A DNA stretch of 64,000 bases from Castor canadensis (Eukaryota; Chordata; Mammalia; Rodentia; Castoridae): assembly GCF_047511655.1 (NCBI RefSeq), contig NC_133397.1, positions 44,964,001-45,028,000 on the forward strand. The letters are read 5' to 3'. The notes under the pieces are model-generated. The model made no database searches. It was given only the letters and a program-made list of their open reading frames with translations, and had not been told where the DNA came from. A program made the translations under genes and the position numbers. Within the stretch, counting starts at the first letter, position 1, and the number at the start of each line of letters is the position of its first letter. Positions 31,148 through 45,329 of this stretch are shown in pieces.

Positions 31148-33667
31148 GAAGGCTATTAGAGTATAGCTCTCCAAAAAATTCTAATTGACAGATTAAAAAT
31201 ATAAATCCAAAAGTCTAGCTAAAAAAATATAATTTCCATTGTCTTTAGGTGTATCAGATTAGGTATTTTTAATGCAACTAATGGGTGGACTTTCACACTG
31301 CCAGTAGTTAGACACTGCATGTCTTATAAGTCCACGTTCTCTTTAGATTAACCCTCTTTTTTTCTTTTTTAAATGTTACTTTCTGTTCATATCCTACAAT
31401 CTTTTCCACAATTGTTTGTAGTTGCAGCATACTATCTTTAGCTGTCTGTTAATTTAAACATTAACAAGAATGTCATGTGACTGAGGGACAATGAGTGGTT
31501 TAAAATAATATATTTATATATATATATATTTATAGCACTGAGTTGAGGGGAGGCATATTTTGAGTTAAAAGCAGAGACATTAAAAATACCAAACAGATAC
31601 CCACTGTTATTTTTCACAAATGTGCTGTGCTGACAGGTTGTTTAATATAAACAGAATAATGTGTGTCCTGACATTTTCAAATTGTCTAAGAACTTTGAAA
31701 ACTGAATACTTCATTATGCCTTTGGTTCCTCAGTGTTGTTTTCAGAAAATTTTTCCTGACTGGAATAAGTATATGACATTAGATTTTCTCCCAGGAAGAG
31801 CACAAACAAGTCTGTCTTTGTAAAGCAGAATTCCAATGCTTAAATCAGATAAAAATTTCAGGCAGACTTGCAAACACACATTTATATTTATACCTGCTTA
31901 ACTTTTATGTGTATCTGATAATGCTCTGAAAATATGGAAGGGGAAGTAAATTTTTATAGAGAATAGAGAGAATTTTATTTCCAATAACCACCTCACTCAT
32001 TTCTAATTTTCAGTTTCACAAAAGCATTCACATCAAGTATACATAGAGACTTACTCTAAGAAGCCAAAAAAAATGTGTTTTTTTTAAAGAAAAGATTATT
32101 TATAAGAAGAATAATTTTTAAAAAGATGAAAAGTATTTGGGTTGGTACCTTATAAAAAAAATACTAAATACTAAACATATGCAACCATATCATCAAATAT
32201 AGGTATTAAAATTAAGTAAAATTAAGCATAGATGCACAAAGTCATTTTCAAGCAATCACTTGTTTCAGTTTGTCTGATATCATTTCACAGCTTCCTCTAT
32301 AGCATCTGCAACAATTATAGATTTAATTACTCACCAATTCAGTTACATTATAGTAGCTGGGCAACAGTTTACAAGGTGATAGGAATATGAAAATATTTAT
32401 GATAATCACAAAGTGGCTGCTCTGTTTAATTTTTATGATATCCATAATTACCAGATACTTGCTAAAAATAATTTAGGACAAGTAAATGCTCAGTCATTCT
32501 GGGCCATTGGTGATGAAGAAAATATTAAGGATAAAAAAAGCAAAGTCAAACACTGAGCTTTCCTTTCCCTCAGTCTTTGTGGATCTTAACGATGAAGTGC
32601 TAACATGATCATAAGGTCACACATCACAGTGACCTACTTTTAAAATGTAAAAGACCTGACTGGACAAGTTCTCTACCTTCTTTTCTGCAGTACTTAGCAC
32701 TTCACTCATAGTTGCATAACTACTAGCTAACCTTACTCTTGCAAAGACTTCATCCCAAATTTGACTATGATTTCTATTACAACAGTCTTTAGCATTTTGT
32801 AATCTCCATAGTAATATAGAGTGATCTATTTAACACCTTATTTTTTTATAAATATTTTCTGATTGCCTTGATGTTTATACAGTGTAGAAATATCTCAAAT
32901 AGTAGTATCTTTGGGACAAATACAAATAAACATTCTGGAATAAAATATTGGCAACTTCAATTCTGATCCATTGTGGTATGGTCATTCTAATAAGTGAACA
33001 AAATAAGACTCTGAAACTAGTATCCCCAGAAGGGGAAGAATGAGTAGTGGGGTAGGATGCAGGAAGGAATTCTGAAACACTGAGACCAGTATTAACTGTG
33101 ATTTCTTTTCTAGCCTTGGTCTGGCCTGGCTGAAGACACATGTGATATCAAATGCTTCCCATAATTGTTTTATCTATGAGTTGTCAACATGTCCTGAGTT
33201 ATTAGTGTGAGTTGGTTGATATGACAAAACTTAAAACAACAAAAAGCCCACAAAAATATTAACAAAAGTACGTGGCTGGGTCTTATAAATGGAAACAAAC
33301 TTTAGACCTATAATAATACAATTAACAAGTTTATATTTGGTTAAGTTATTTCAGGAAATTGTGATAATATTAGCTTTGCCTTGGGTATTGTTCCTGACTA
33401 CTAGGGATCAACAAATGTTTTCCGTAAAAGACCGGACAATAGATATTTTAGTCTTTGACGACCACATGTGGTTGTTGTCACATAGATTTACTTGTCTTTT
33501 TTTTTTAATTATGTAAAAACTTCTTAGCTCAAAGGTCATAAAAATACATCTCTAAGGGTAGAGTTGATTTCTAGAATGTCGCTCATTTGCTTATTATCAT
33601 TATAAACTGTAGGGCAAAGTTATTTAATATTTTAGGAAGTATCTTTTACTCTTCTAAATATATATGG

Positions 33668-34080
33668 TAGGGAGTTTCCACAGAGGACCCCAATGATCCT
33701 ATCTTCTGATGTTTTTATCCTTAAGTATTCCCTTCTTTAAGTGTGGACTGGAAGTGACTCATTTTTAATGAATAGTAAGGTCATAGTGATGCTGTATGAT
33801 GAGGTTCCTAAATAAGGCAGTCTGACTTTGCTTTCTGTATCATAGACCACCGCCCTGGAGGAAGGCAGCTATCATGTTGTAAGCAATTGTGTGGAGGCCT
33901 GTGAAGCAAGGCACTGAAGCCTGTAACCAACAGCCATATGAGTCAACATGGAATCAGAATCCCCAGTCCTAGTCAAATCTCAAATGATTGCTGCTCTGAC
34001 TATCTTGGTGGCAGTTTTGTGAGACACCTTAAGCCAGAACCACAGAAAATTAGTGTAAAAATAAATCCCTGCTGATTTAG
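33668..34080 (+). repeat. MLT1-like MaLR LTR
   Basis: The ordered landmarks GACTGGAAGTGACTCATTTT, AACAGCCATATGAGTCAAC, AAATGATTGCTGCTCTGACT and ACACCTTAAGCCAGAACCAC follow the MLT1 LTR. It ends near an AATAAA. Confidence 0.65.
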
Positions 34081-37000
34081 TGTTTTACAGGTAAATTATA
34101 TTCATACAGGTAACATAATTTGCATTTCAAATTTTAGTTAGTAATCAGGACAGACTGAATACAAGCTCCAGAAGGTAGAATAAAGGGTATATATTTTGTT
34201 TGCCATAATATTCTCTGGATGTAATATAGTACAGAATACATACCAGATTTAAAAGAAATATTTATGAGACATATGCGCACACAACAAACCTTCATTCTAT
34301 TCAATTAATATATGAAATATGCCTGTGTAAATGACTCCTAAATTTATAGACTTACTCCCTCAGATCAGTAATACTCTTTTTACACTCATCTTCATACCAA
34401 CTTACCTAAGAAATATCTGAGACAAATTAGTATGAGAGCAGTGTTTGATTTATTACTTTTCTACTCTTCAAAATCTAATACTAACAGTATTTATATTTAT
34501 CATTAAATTTTATTAACTTATTATATCTTAGCAGGCTCTGTTCTGTGTGGTGCAAGTCAGCAGAATGAGATGAACAGCTGTGAGACGATTTTTAAGGAAC
34601 AAAAGATAATGAAGACTCACAAACTTTGCTTTCAAGAATAATGAGTCAACAATCACCTACAGACATTAGAAACACATGTAATTAAAGTTCTGATCTTAAA
34701 ACAATTTACTTCTTTACACATAAAACACTTTGAGAAGCATGGAACACAAGCAAAGAGTTATCAAAACAACTGTTAAATTAGTTATAAATTAACTTTATTT
34801 AAAATAAATAATGCTTTCACTTTAAATATATAACTTAGTCCCTAGGGGAAAGCCATAGCATTTTTGTAGAGCTCTGTCCACTAGCTAATTGAAATAGCAA
34901 ATGTTTGCCTTGGATCAACTCACAAAAGGGCCACAGTTTAGCAGATTAAGATTTACAGATTGTCACTGGTAATGACACAGGATGACTGCAGCTGCGGTAT
35001 TTTGGTGCCCCAGGAAGTGTGCTTGGCTAGAGAAGCAGTGCATCTGCATGCTTGATGTTAACACTTGGGCCTTTTATAGATGTAATAAAATTGACAATTT
35101 ATGCACAGTCATGCCAAAATCTAGAGCCAAGCAAGATGAAATCCCTGAGGTTGAGGGACATAGATTCCAAAGGCCTGCCAGAAGCATGTGCAGCTGTAGT
35201 AGAAGCAGGAAGCAGGTTCTACTGACAACACCTGCTGGAGATGCCTAGTTTGCAAATTCTCTTCTTGCCTCCACTGGACATATGCAGAATCTAATTCACC
35301 ATTGCTTACCTATGTCGAAATGTGACATATACAGTCAGGATTTTGTCATTTATTCAACTTATTCAACAAAATAGTTGCGCATGTGAAATTAAGTTACTTT
35401 TTTCTCCATTTTAAAAAAATAGTGAGACATGAATAAGCGGTAGACCATCTTTTTTTTCTCAATCCTACTTGTTCAAGAAAGCTGAGTTACTTTCTGTTGA
35501 TTATCAATCCAAATGGAGAGCTAGCAGCCAACTCCTGAAGAGTCTGGTTCTTTGCTTTCTACTTTGAACCCTTTTCCTGATACTGAATTATGAGAAATTA
35601 ATTGCATTCTTGCATGTTATGTGGTCTAAGAGAAGATTCGAACACATCTGTGTGAGAAAAGCTTCAGTGCTTGAAATGAAGCCATCACACATCACATCCA
35701 ATCTCAGCCTCTACAAAATGTCATGATGAAGGTGGATATTTCTCTCCTATTCTCAATGTTTTTGTGAAGTGGAGAGAACACATTAGCATAATAAATCTAG
35801 TCTTCTTCTATAACTTGGCATAAGGAAATATTCACTTATTGCTCTTTCTTGCCTGTTTTCAGATTAGCTTTTCTTCAAGGAGCACATTCAATTTAGTGGA
35901 TCAATCTGTTTATGTGTAAATTTCAATATGAAAAATCTATTTGCCCCAAAATATAAGCCATGTTATTCAATTTCGTCTTTATCAAGAAAATGGAGTCTAC
36001 CTGAAACTTGGTGTTTCTTTTAGTCTCAAATAAGGAAGGGGAAGAGTAGAATTAACCAATTAACTGACTCTCTGAAAACCTCAACAGCTGTGCTTTTGAG
36101 AGTCTGGAGCAAGAATAGGCATATATTACAGAAAGAACTGAATGATCTCCAAAATAGCATTTGGCCATTATGGACTTGATCACATTTTAATTCCCTATCA
36201 GGAGCTTCTCATATCGGTAACTATGCCAGGGAACAATGTAGGGAATAACACAGTACAAATGTCTTATTTTATTCAGATCACAGTAGGTAACTTCTAAACA
36301 TTGTGTATTTACTATTCAGATCTTAGCAAGAAAGCTCTTCTACCATTTTTGTAATGACCTAGTAGTCCAAATGAGAAAGTAGGTGGAGAAAATAAAGAAT
36401 GGAGCTTTGAGAAGGAAGCAAGCTAATCAAAGTTTCTTGTGGGTCATCGTATATGATTTCTGCCAAATACAACATAGTATGAAGTGAGAAAAAGAACATG
36501 AGAGGCTTTTGTTAGACCCAACATGCTGGAAATGTACTTTGCAATAAGGAAATCTTATAATATAGAAAATAAATCTGAAAAACCTAAGGAATCCTGAGAT
36601 CTTTATTTCTGAGGATTTCTGGATCCAATTACCTCTACTGCTGACACTAATGTAGCCATTCATATGTATTCATAGCAAAATCGTTCTCATTCTAATTGAA
36701 ATAGTTTGTTCTCCATGCATGATGGGAAAGCCTCCTTCACAATACTGTGACTTTCTCTGTCACCATTAACAAATACTTTAATTAACTAAGTTAATCTCCA
36801 AGGCTTCTGAAAATTAAACAGGCATTGAATCATATACACTAATGCCCCCAAATTCTAAATATTTCATAAAATCTTAAGTGGAGAATAGAAGTCACTTAAT
36901 GAATTAGATACTGCATACTGGAGAAGGGCTGGCAGTTCAGCTGGCTACATGCAGGATGGTCCTCTGACAACTTTGCTAATATCTTCCTTTTGGTTTTGAG

Positions 37001-37467
37001 CCACTTTATCTCAGGTATTTTCTTTTCTAACGTTAATGATCTTAGCTATGCATCAGAATGATAAAATACAGCATGTAGATGCGTCCCTAATTTATATTAA
37101 AGGAGAAAAGCCATCCTGTTGTGGCTACAGGAAAATAAATATGAAAGCTAATTGATCAGGACTTACTAATATCATGATGAAGATGGCTTAAGCATCCTAA
37201 TCACAGTTTTTGGATTCCCAATAAAAGTAAACTGAGCCTGCTGGTCTGACTACTCTGAACAGAGGCTACATATTTATAATACAATTTTCTGGTTCAAAAA
37301 GAAGAGTGCAACTGGAAAGAATTGGTTGATTTTCTTTCATTAGAAAAATTAATAACATAATTATATTTTAACTGATTAGAATTTGAAGATTTTGTTCTTA
37401 TTAGGGTGATTCAATAAATAGGTAAGTAAGATTGTGTACAGGTTTGTAAAATCAAAAAATACTAATT
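34081..37467. other. Unannotated stretch
   Basis: No recognisable gene. An 88-codon open frame at 34982-35248 is slightly richer in GC than its surroundings but has no recognisable domain. Confidence 0.45.
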
Positions 37468-37577
37468 TTTTTTTTGTAAGGTCTCACCATATATCTCAGC
37501 TGGCCTTGAACTATTGTTTCTTCTGCCTGAACCACCTGAGCACTGGGATTAAAGGTGTTCATCACCATGCCTGGTTC
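37468..37577 (-). repeat. B1-like SINE
   Basis: T-run, then AAGGTCTCACCATATATCTC, CTGGCCTTGAACTATTG and GAGCACTGGGATTAAAGG. Confidence 0.8.
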
Positions 37578-37738
37578 AACAAATACTAATTGACCTTGCT
37601 TTTCATCATGGTAGTCAAGTGAATTTCCAATTCTGTTCATTTTAATTTACAGTAGTCACTATACTTTAACAAAATTCTTATTTTTACTCCATCAACTCAT
37701 CTTCTATCAAGAAAATATAATCACAAGGAATCGTTTTC

Positions 37739-40700
37739 TTTTTTTTTCCTTTATTCATATATTCATATGTGCACACAGTTTGGGTCATTTCTTCTCCTGT
37801 CCCTCATTCTCTTCCTTTCCTCCCCCACCCCCTTCACTTCCAGGCAGAAACTGTTCTGCCGTTTTCTCCAATTTTGTTGAAGAGTAGACATGAGCAATAA
37901 TAAGAAAGACATAGCAGTTTTGCTAGCTGAGATAAGGATAGCTATACAGAGAGATTCCTAGCATTGCTTCCATGTACAAGTATATTACAATTGGAATTGA
38001 TTCATCTCTACTGGACCTCTCCACTACTTCCCTGTCACCTTCCCATATTGACCTCTGTTGCTTTAAGGTTACTGTATTAGTTCCTGTACAGTGGGGATAT
38101 CAAACATCTTCAAGTTTTGGGTTTCCTACCTATCCCCATTCCTTATATGTGCTCTCCCCTTAGTGTGTGACCCAAGTCCAAACACTACTGCATTTGCCCT
38201 AGATCTAAAGCCTGCATATGAGGGATAACATACAATTTTTGGTCTTCTGAGCTGGGTAATCTTATTCAAGATGATGTTCTCTAGTACCATCCATTCATTC
38301 TTTTTCATGGCTGAGTAAAATTCCATTGTGTATATATACCACATTTTCTTAATTCATTTGTCAGTAGTGGGGCATCTTGGCTGTTTCCATAACTTGGTTA
38401 TTGTGAATACTGCTGCAATAAACATGGGTGTGCAGGTGCCTCTGGAGTAACCAGAGTCACATTCCTTTGGGCATATTGCTAGGAATAGGATTGCTGCATC
38501 ATATGCCAGATCTACGTTTAGTTTTTTTAAGAAGCCTCCATACTGTGTTCCAGAGTGGTTATACTAGCTACCATTCCCACCAGCAGTGTACAGGGTTCCT
38601 TTTTCCCCACATCCTCACCAACACCTATTCTAACAGGGGTGAGGCAGAATCTTAGTGTGGTTTGATTTGCATTTCCTTTATGGCTAGAGCTGGTGAGCAG
38701 TTTTTCATGTGTTTTTTGGCCATTTGAATTTCTTATTTTGAAAAAGTTCTGTTTAGTTCAGTTGCCCATTTCTTTATTGGTTCATTGATTTTGGGGGAAT
38801 TTAGTTTTTGAGCTTCCTGTATATTCTGGTTATCAGTCCTTTGTCTGATGTATAGCTAGCAAATATTTTCTCCCACTCTGTAGGTGGTCTCTTCAGTTTA
38901 GAGACCATTTCTTTTGTTGTGCAGAAGTTTTTAATTTAATGAAGTCCCATTTGTCCATCCTTTCTCTTAGTTGCTGGGCTGCTGGGGTTCTATTGAGGAA
39001 GTCATTGCCCATACTTATTGCTTCCAGATTATTCCCTGCTCTTTCCTGTACTAACTTCAGAGTTTTGGGTCTGATACTAATGTCCTTGATTCATTTTGAG
39101 TTGATGCTAGTAAACATGGATCTAGTTTCAGTTTTTTGCAGGCAGATAATCACTTTTCCCAGCAACATTTGTTGAAGAGGTTGTCTTTTCTCCATCGTAT
39201 TTTTTGGTGCCTTTGTCAAAAATAAGGTGGGCATAACTATGTGGATTCATATCCGGGTCCTCTATTCTGTTCCACTGGTCTTCATATCTGTTTTTGTGCC
39301 AGTTCCATGCTGCATTTTAATATAGTTTAAAGTTGGATATTGTGGTATCTCCAGCATTGTTCATTTTGCTGAGTATTGCCTTGGCTATTCATGGTCTCTT
39401 GTGTTTCCAAATAAACCTTAGGGTAGATTTTTCAATGTCTGTGATGAATGTCATTGGGATTTTGATGGGAATTGCATTAAACATGTAGATTGTTTTTGGT
39501 ATTATAACCATATTTACTATGTTGATTCTACCAATCCATGAATACAGGAGATCTTTCCATCTTCTGTAGTCTTCCTCAGTCTCTTTCTTCAGGAGTTTGT
39601 AGTTCCTTGTAGAGGTCATTCACATTCTTTGTTAAGTTTACTCCTAGGTATTTGATTTTTTTTTTTTTTGAGGCTATTGCAAATTGAATTGTTTCCATAT
39701 ATTTTTTCTCAATTTGTTCATTGTTGGTATATAAAAAAGCTAACGATTTTTGTAAGTTAATTTTGTATCCTGCCATCTTGCTGTAGCTGTTAATGGTGTC
39801 TTGGAGTTCTTAAGATATAGGATCATGTCACCTACAAACAGGGATATTTTGACAGTTTCTTTACCTATTTGTATTCCTTTTATTTCTTCCTCCTGCCAAG
39901 TTGCTCTGGCTAGGAATTCTAGGACTACGTTGAATAAGAGTGGGGATAGTGGGCACCCTTGTCTCATTCCTGTTTTTAGGGGAAATGGTTTCAATTTTTC
40001 TCCATTAAGTATGGTGTTAGCTATAGTTTTGCCATAAATAGCCTTTACAATGTTGAGGTACATTCCTTCTATTCCTAGTTTTCTTAGCGCTTTTTATCAT
40101 GAAGTGGTGTTGAATCTTATCAAATGCTTTTTGTGCATCTATTGAGATGATCAAGTGGTTTTTGTCTTTGTTTCAATTAATGTGCTGTATTGCATTAAAT
40201 GATTTGTATATGTTGAACTACCTCTGCCTTCTTCAGATGAAGCCAACTTGGTCATGGTTAATGATCTTTCTGATATGTTATTGGATTCAGTTTGCCATTA
40301 TTTTATTGAGGATATATGCATTGATGTTCATTAAGAAGATTAGCTTATAGTTCTCCTTTTTTTGGAGGTGTCTTTATCTGGTTTTGGGATGAGTGTAATG
40401 CTGGTTTTGTAGAATGAGTTAGGCAGTGTTCCTTCCCTTTCTATGTCGTGGATAAGTTTAAGGAGAGTTGGTATCAGCTCTTCTTTAAAGGTCTGATAGA
40501 ATTCAGCAGAGAATCCATCAGGTCCTGGACATTTCTTTTTTGGGAGACTATTGCTGCTTCAACTTCATTTCGTGTTATAGATCTATTCAGGTCGTTAATA
40601 TCCTCTTGGTTCAATTTTGATGGCCATAAGTATCTAGAAATTTTTCCATTTCAAGATTTTCAAATTTATTGGAATATTGGTTCTCAAAGCAGTCTCTGAT

Positions 40701-43700
40701 GATTCCCTGAGTTTCTGTGGTGTTTGTTGTTATCTCCCCTTTTGCATTTCTGATTTTACTGATTTGGGTTTTTCTCTCCTTATTTTAGTCTGACTTGTCA
40801 GGGTCTGTCAGTCAATCTTGTTTATTTTTTTAAAGAGCCACCTTTTTGTTTTTGTTGATTCTTTGTATGGTTTTTGTTTGTTTGTGTCTATTTCATTAAT
40901 TTTAGCCCTTATTTTTATTATTTCTCTCTTTGTGCTTGTTTTAGGTTTTGCATGTTCTTGTTTTTCTGAGCGTTTGAGTTGTAGCATTACATCATTGATT
41001 TGAGATCTTTCAGTCTTTTTAATATATGCACTCATGGCTATAAATTTTCCTCTTAGGCCTGCTTTTGCTGTGTCCCATAGGTTCTGGTAGGTCATGTTTT
41101 CATTTTCATTAACTTCCAGGAACCTTTTAATTTCCTCTTTATTTCACCAATGACCCACTGATCATTGAGCAATGTGTTGTTCAGCTTCCAATTGTTTGCA
41201 TGTTTTCTATTGTTGTTGAATTCTATTTTACTGCATTGTGATTAGATAGAATACATGGGATTATTTCTATTTTCTTGTATTTGCTGAGCCTTGCTTTGTG
41301 CCTTAAGATATGATCTGAGAAGAATGTATAGTTTGCATAAGTTGGATGAAATATTCTATAAATATCAGCTAGGTCCATTTGATCTATGGTATGATTTAGT
41401 TCTAGAATTTCTTTGTTGATTTTTTGTTTGTGTGACCTATCTGTTGGTGATAGGAGGATATTAAAGTCTCCCACTATCACTGTGTTGGAGTCTATATATT
41501 CTTTTATGTCCTTCAGAGTATGTTTGATGAAATTGGATGCACTGATGTTGGATGCATATAGGTTGATAATTGTTATTTCCTTTGGGTGTATTTCTCCTGT
41601 TATGAGTATGGAGTGTCCTTCTTTATCATGTTTAATCAATGTAAGTTTGAAATCTACTTTGTCTGAGATAAGTATTGCTCCTCCTACCTGTTTTTGGGGG
41701 CCATTGGATTGGCAAAACATCTTCCAACCTCTCACCCTAAGCCAGTGCTTGTTTCTGTCAGTGAAATGGGTCTCCTATAAACAACATAGTGTTAGATATC
41801 CCTTTATATTACCATTTGCCAAACAGTGTCTTTTGATGGGGAATTAAGTCTGTTAACATTCAGTGTTAGTATTGATAGGTATGTTGTGATTCCTATCATT
41901 TAGTTGTTTTTGTTGTTTAAGGGTTTGATTTTGTGCAGCTGAATCAATGTTACTCTCTGATTCCTTGTCTTTTCTTCTCCTGTTTTTTCATACTGCCTGC
42001 CCTCTTGTGATTTTCTTTGCTTTCATTTTCTGTGTGTATAATTCCTTGAAGAATCTTTTGTAGTGGTGGCTTGGTGGTTATATATTGTTTTAGTTTCTGC
42101 TTATCATGGAACACTTTTATTGCTCCATCTATTTTGAATGACAGTTTTGATGGGTAGAATATCCTAGGGTTGAAGTTATTTTAATTCAGTGACTGGAATA
42201 CCTCACTTCATGCTCTTCTTGCTTTTAAGGTTTCCGTTGAGAAATCTGCTGTGATTTTGATGGCTTTACCTTTGTAACCTTTGTATGTTATTTCTTTTTT
42301 CTCTCTAACAGACTTCAATATTCTTTCTCTATTCTCTGTGCTTGTTGTTTTAATGATATTATGTCATGAGGAAGTTCTATTTTGATCAAGTCTGTTTGGT
42401 GTCCTGGAGGCTTCCTGTACCTGAATGGGCATAGCTTTCTTGAGATTTGGGAAATTTATTGTTATTATTTTGTTGGAAATATTACAAATCCCTTTTTTTG
42501 CACCTGTTCTCCTTTTTCAATGTCCATGATTTTCAGGTTTGGTCTTTTGATGGAGTTGGTAAGTTCTTGCACATTCCTTTCACAGGTCTTGAGTTGTTTG
42601 ACTTATAGTTCTTCAGTTTTTCCTTTAATTCCATTTTATCTTCAAGTTCTGAGATTCTGTCTTCCACTTGTTCTAGTCTGCTGGAGTGGACTTCCATTGT
42701 GTTTTGTGTTTCTGTTTCATTCTTTTTTCTGAGGTTTTCCATATCATGGGTTACTTCCTCTTTAATATTGTCCATAATTCATTTATCTCTCTATTTAGAG
42801 TGTTCCCAGTTTCACTTTGGTCTTTATTTAGGGCTCCTATGAATTTATTTATTTGTTTTTGTGTCTTCTTGTATTCTTTATTTTTGGTGTCTTGAAATTT
42901 CCTGAGTGCCTCTTGTATGTTTTGGTCAACCATGTCTAGTAACATCTCCATGAAATTTTCAGTGATTACTTGCTGATTTCATCTTTGAGGGTGTTCTCCT
43001 GGGCATTGTTGATTTCCTTGTCATTATTATTTTTGTTTTGTTGGAGTCCGGAATTGGGTATCTGTTTTCTTCATTTCCCTCTGAATCCTGTATTAAATTG
43101 TTTTTGTGGGGAGAATGGTTTCCATCCCGTTTTCTTACTCCTGTCACTCCAGTTGGTACTGTGCAACTATGTTCTTGATAGGCTGGTTGTTGTTTTCAGT
43201 CCCCTGTTTTCTTTCCCTTATTTTAATTCTGTTTAGTGGCTGTATTCAGTTTTTAGCTAAGTGTGTATGTGCTATTTCTGTCCCTGGTCTGGGTGTAATT
43301 TAGTATTAACTAATTCACAGCAATAAAACTAACAACAAAAACCCAAAGAAATCAATGGGGATAGATGAACAAACAAACAAGAAACAAAACAAACAAACAA
43401 ACAAAACAATAACAACAAAAAAACCAACTCCTGGTTCAGGAACAATAGAATTTTAATCTTAGTTTAAGTTATGGTGTTACTCTTCCAACATCCAGTCCTG
43501 GTGTTGGTATTTAAGCAGAAGCTCTGTCATAGTCTCATCAGGTAGTTGGGTAGTATTTTTTTCTTCTCTCTTTTAGAGGCAGCTGCTTAGTAAACCCCTC
43601 CCTCAGTGAAGTGTGGCAGTTTGAGTTTGTATATTGTTTGCAGGTTCCAGAATCAGCTCTGTAGCCCACCAAATGTCCTGCTTTGGAGTTGAGTTTTCAC

Positions 43701-44430
43701 TGTGCTTGATTACTGGGGGCTTGTTTCCTTGCCTCACCCCCTTTCTCTGGGCAAGGTCAGTGATCCATCAGCCAGCCCCCTGCTGTCAGCGTGTTGTGAT
43801 GGTTCGCTATTAGTTTTTCAATTTTGCAGTGTCGTTTTGACTTTGAAGTTGCTCACTGGCTCAGGAGATGAGCTTTGTGGACCGCTACCTGCCCTACCTC
43901 AGGCAGTGGCTTACCATCTGCACGTTGTGGGCCCTCCTGCTTTCTGGCCTATGTTTACTGAAAGTTCACATGGAGATCAGCTCCTTGCTCTTCCTCCCTT
44001 CTCTGGTGCACTTTCAGCATTCCCATCCCCTCTGCTGTGTGATAGTTTTCAGTTCATTGTTTGTTGTTCACTTTTTTAATTTTTTTAGTGTGTGTGTGGG
44101 GGTGGTTCAGTCTGCCCAGGGATTTATGCTGGTTTATCCCATGGGTGGCTGGGGAAAAACCGCATGATGCTTGGTGCTCACCTGTTGGTCTGCCAAAAGT
44201 CTCCCAAGCAGGTTTGGAGCCAGTTTCTGGCAGTGTGGCAGCCCACCTGTTTTCTCAGTGTAATGTGGCATGGAGAAGTTTTCCACAGGCTAGGCGTTCA
44301 GAACACCAAATTTTTGATTCTCCTTGCAGCTTTATTTCCGCCAAGTGTGGCTCCAGTGTCTCAGCAAGGTTTTGGCGTCTTGGGGCTCACGCTATATGCT
44401 TCGGTACCCTAGTCTCCATCTTGGATCCCT
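37739..44430 (-). mobile_element. Full-length but decayed L1
   Basis: About 6.7 kb, read on the minus strand. The 3' UTR with poly-T begins at 37739. The 5' end at 44430 carries CCAAGATGG (44416-44424, minus), the YY1-type site placed near L1 5' ends. A 14-base duplication with two mismatches flanks it (37725-37738 and 44431-44444). ORF2 pieces include endonuclease (41223-41735, with VGDFN), reverse transcriptase (39740-40063, where the usual FADD motif reads FVGD) and the C-terminus (38126-38344). ORF1 pieces with coiled-coil character lie at 42533-43147. Stops and frameshifts break both ORFs, so it is inactive. Confidence 0.9.
43150..44430 (-). promoter_or_regulatory. L1 5' UTR (promoter region)
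   Basis: About 1.3 kb between ORF1 and the L1 5' end. It is GC-richer than its surroundings and not tandemly repeated. The A-rich segment at 43320-43430 is internal. Any promoter activity is inferred from the family. Confidence 0.6.
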
Positions 44431-44444
44431 AAAGAATCATTTTC

Positions 44445-44687
44445 ATAAAAAAGATTGCTTGACAATAAAAAAGCAGAAAAAATTATATCTAAAATACATT
44501 ATTAAATTTTAACCATATTCATAGCATTTTGAATCCAAAAAATACTTTCTTAGGTAACTGAGAAGAAAACATTCTGAAAACATATGCAGAATGGAAAATT
44601 CATTGATATTTTAGAATATTTTTTGGTTGAAAAGTCACTAAATTGAAAACAAAAAACAGGACTATGAAACTTCTAAAAGAAGCTTCA
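44445..44687. other. Unannotated stretch
   Basis: AT-rich, nothing recognised. Confidence 0.5.
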
Positions 44688-44877
44688 GACCATGATCTTC
44701 CTATGTGTGACCTCTCACATAGCTGAGATCACAGGCACACACCACCAAACCTGGCTTATTGATTGAGATAGGGAGGGCTTGTTAACGTCTTTCCCAGGCT
44801 GTCTTTGAACCATAGTCCTACGTAACTCTACCTCCTGAGTAACTGGGATTGCAGGTATGAACCACTGTGCCTGGTTG
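44688..44877 (-). repeat. Two adjoining B1-like SINE pieces
   Basis: A first reversed 7SL-like end (AGCTGAGATCACAGGCACAC) is followed directly by a second, more complete one (CCCAGGCTGTCTTTGAACC, GTAACTGGGATTGCAGG). It is likely a nested or tandem insertion. Confidence 0.75.
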
Positions 44878-45111
44878 TTTGGAGAATGTTTTTTAGAAGC
44901 AAAATGACTAAATCATCCATAATTCTATTTGCTGTTCTGAGGACTGGACAGTTTCCCCATGGTTTCTCCATTTCACATCCTCTCTGATGATGTGCAAGAG
45001 TGCCATTTTCTCCAGTCCCTCTCATCCATTTTATAAGAAATATTTTTCATAGCCACCTAGTGAATGTGAATGTGAAATGGTATTTCACTGTGTGCAAATG
45101 TTTTCATTTTG

Positions 45112-45240
45112 TTTATTTTTTTTGTTGTTGTGCTGAGTAGGTATACATTGTACTATTTACAAAATTTTCTTACAATATATCAAATATATTATACTTGAAT
45201 TTGCCTCTTCCACCATTCTCCTTAATCTTCCTCCCCCCTG
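45112..45240 (-). mobile_element. L1 3' end fragment
   Basis: T-rich start, then GTAGGTATACATTG and a pyrimidine-rich block ending CTTCCTCCCCCCTGG, as at the 3' ends of the other L1s here. Confidence 0.6.
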
Positions 45241-45329
45241 GAAATAAGTTTTTGGATAAAATATGAAAAGTATGACCCAGGAAAGAAAAAAAGTGCTAAG
45301 TGGGGCTTTTTAAAAATAAAAACCTTTTT

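Larger units (their letters stand above)
29400..33667. other. Unannotated stretch with an internal duplication
   Basis: No gene or repeat family recognised over about 4 kb, apart from the 112-bp perfect direct repeat listed separately and a short TA-rich run near 31508-31532. Confidence 0.45.

Noticed and set aside
34982..35248. 88-codon frame with many Cys and Arg
   Set aside because: No recognisable zinc-binding spacing or family, and no supporting neighbours.
42382..44432. Series of hydrophobic plus-strand frames
   Set aside because: They are antisense to L1 ORF1 and the L1 5' UTR; the hydrophobicity comes from reversed A-rich sequence.
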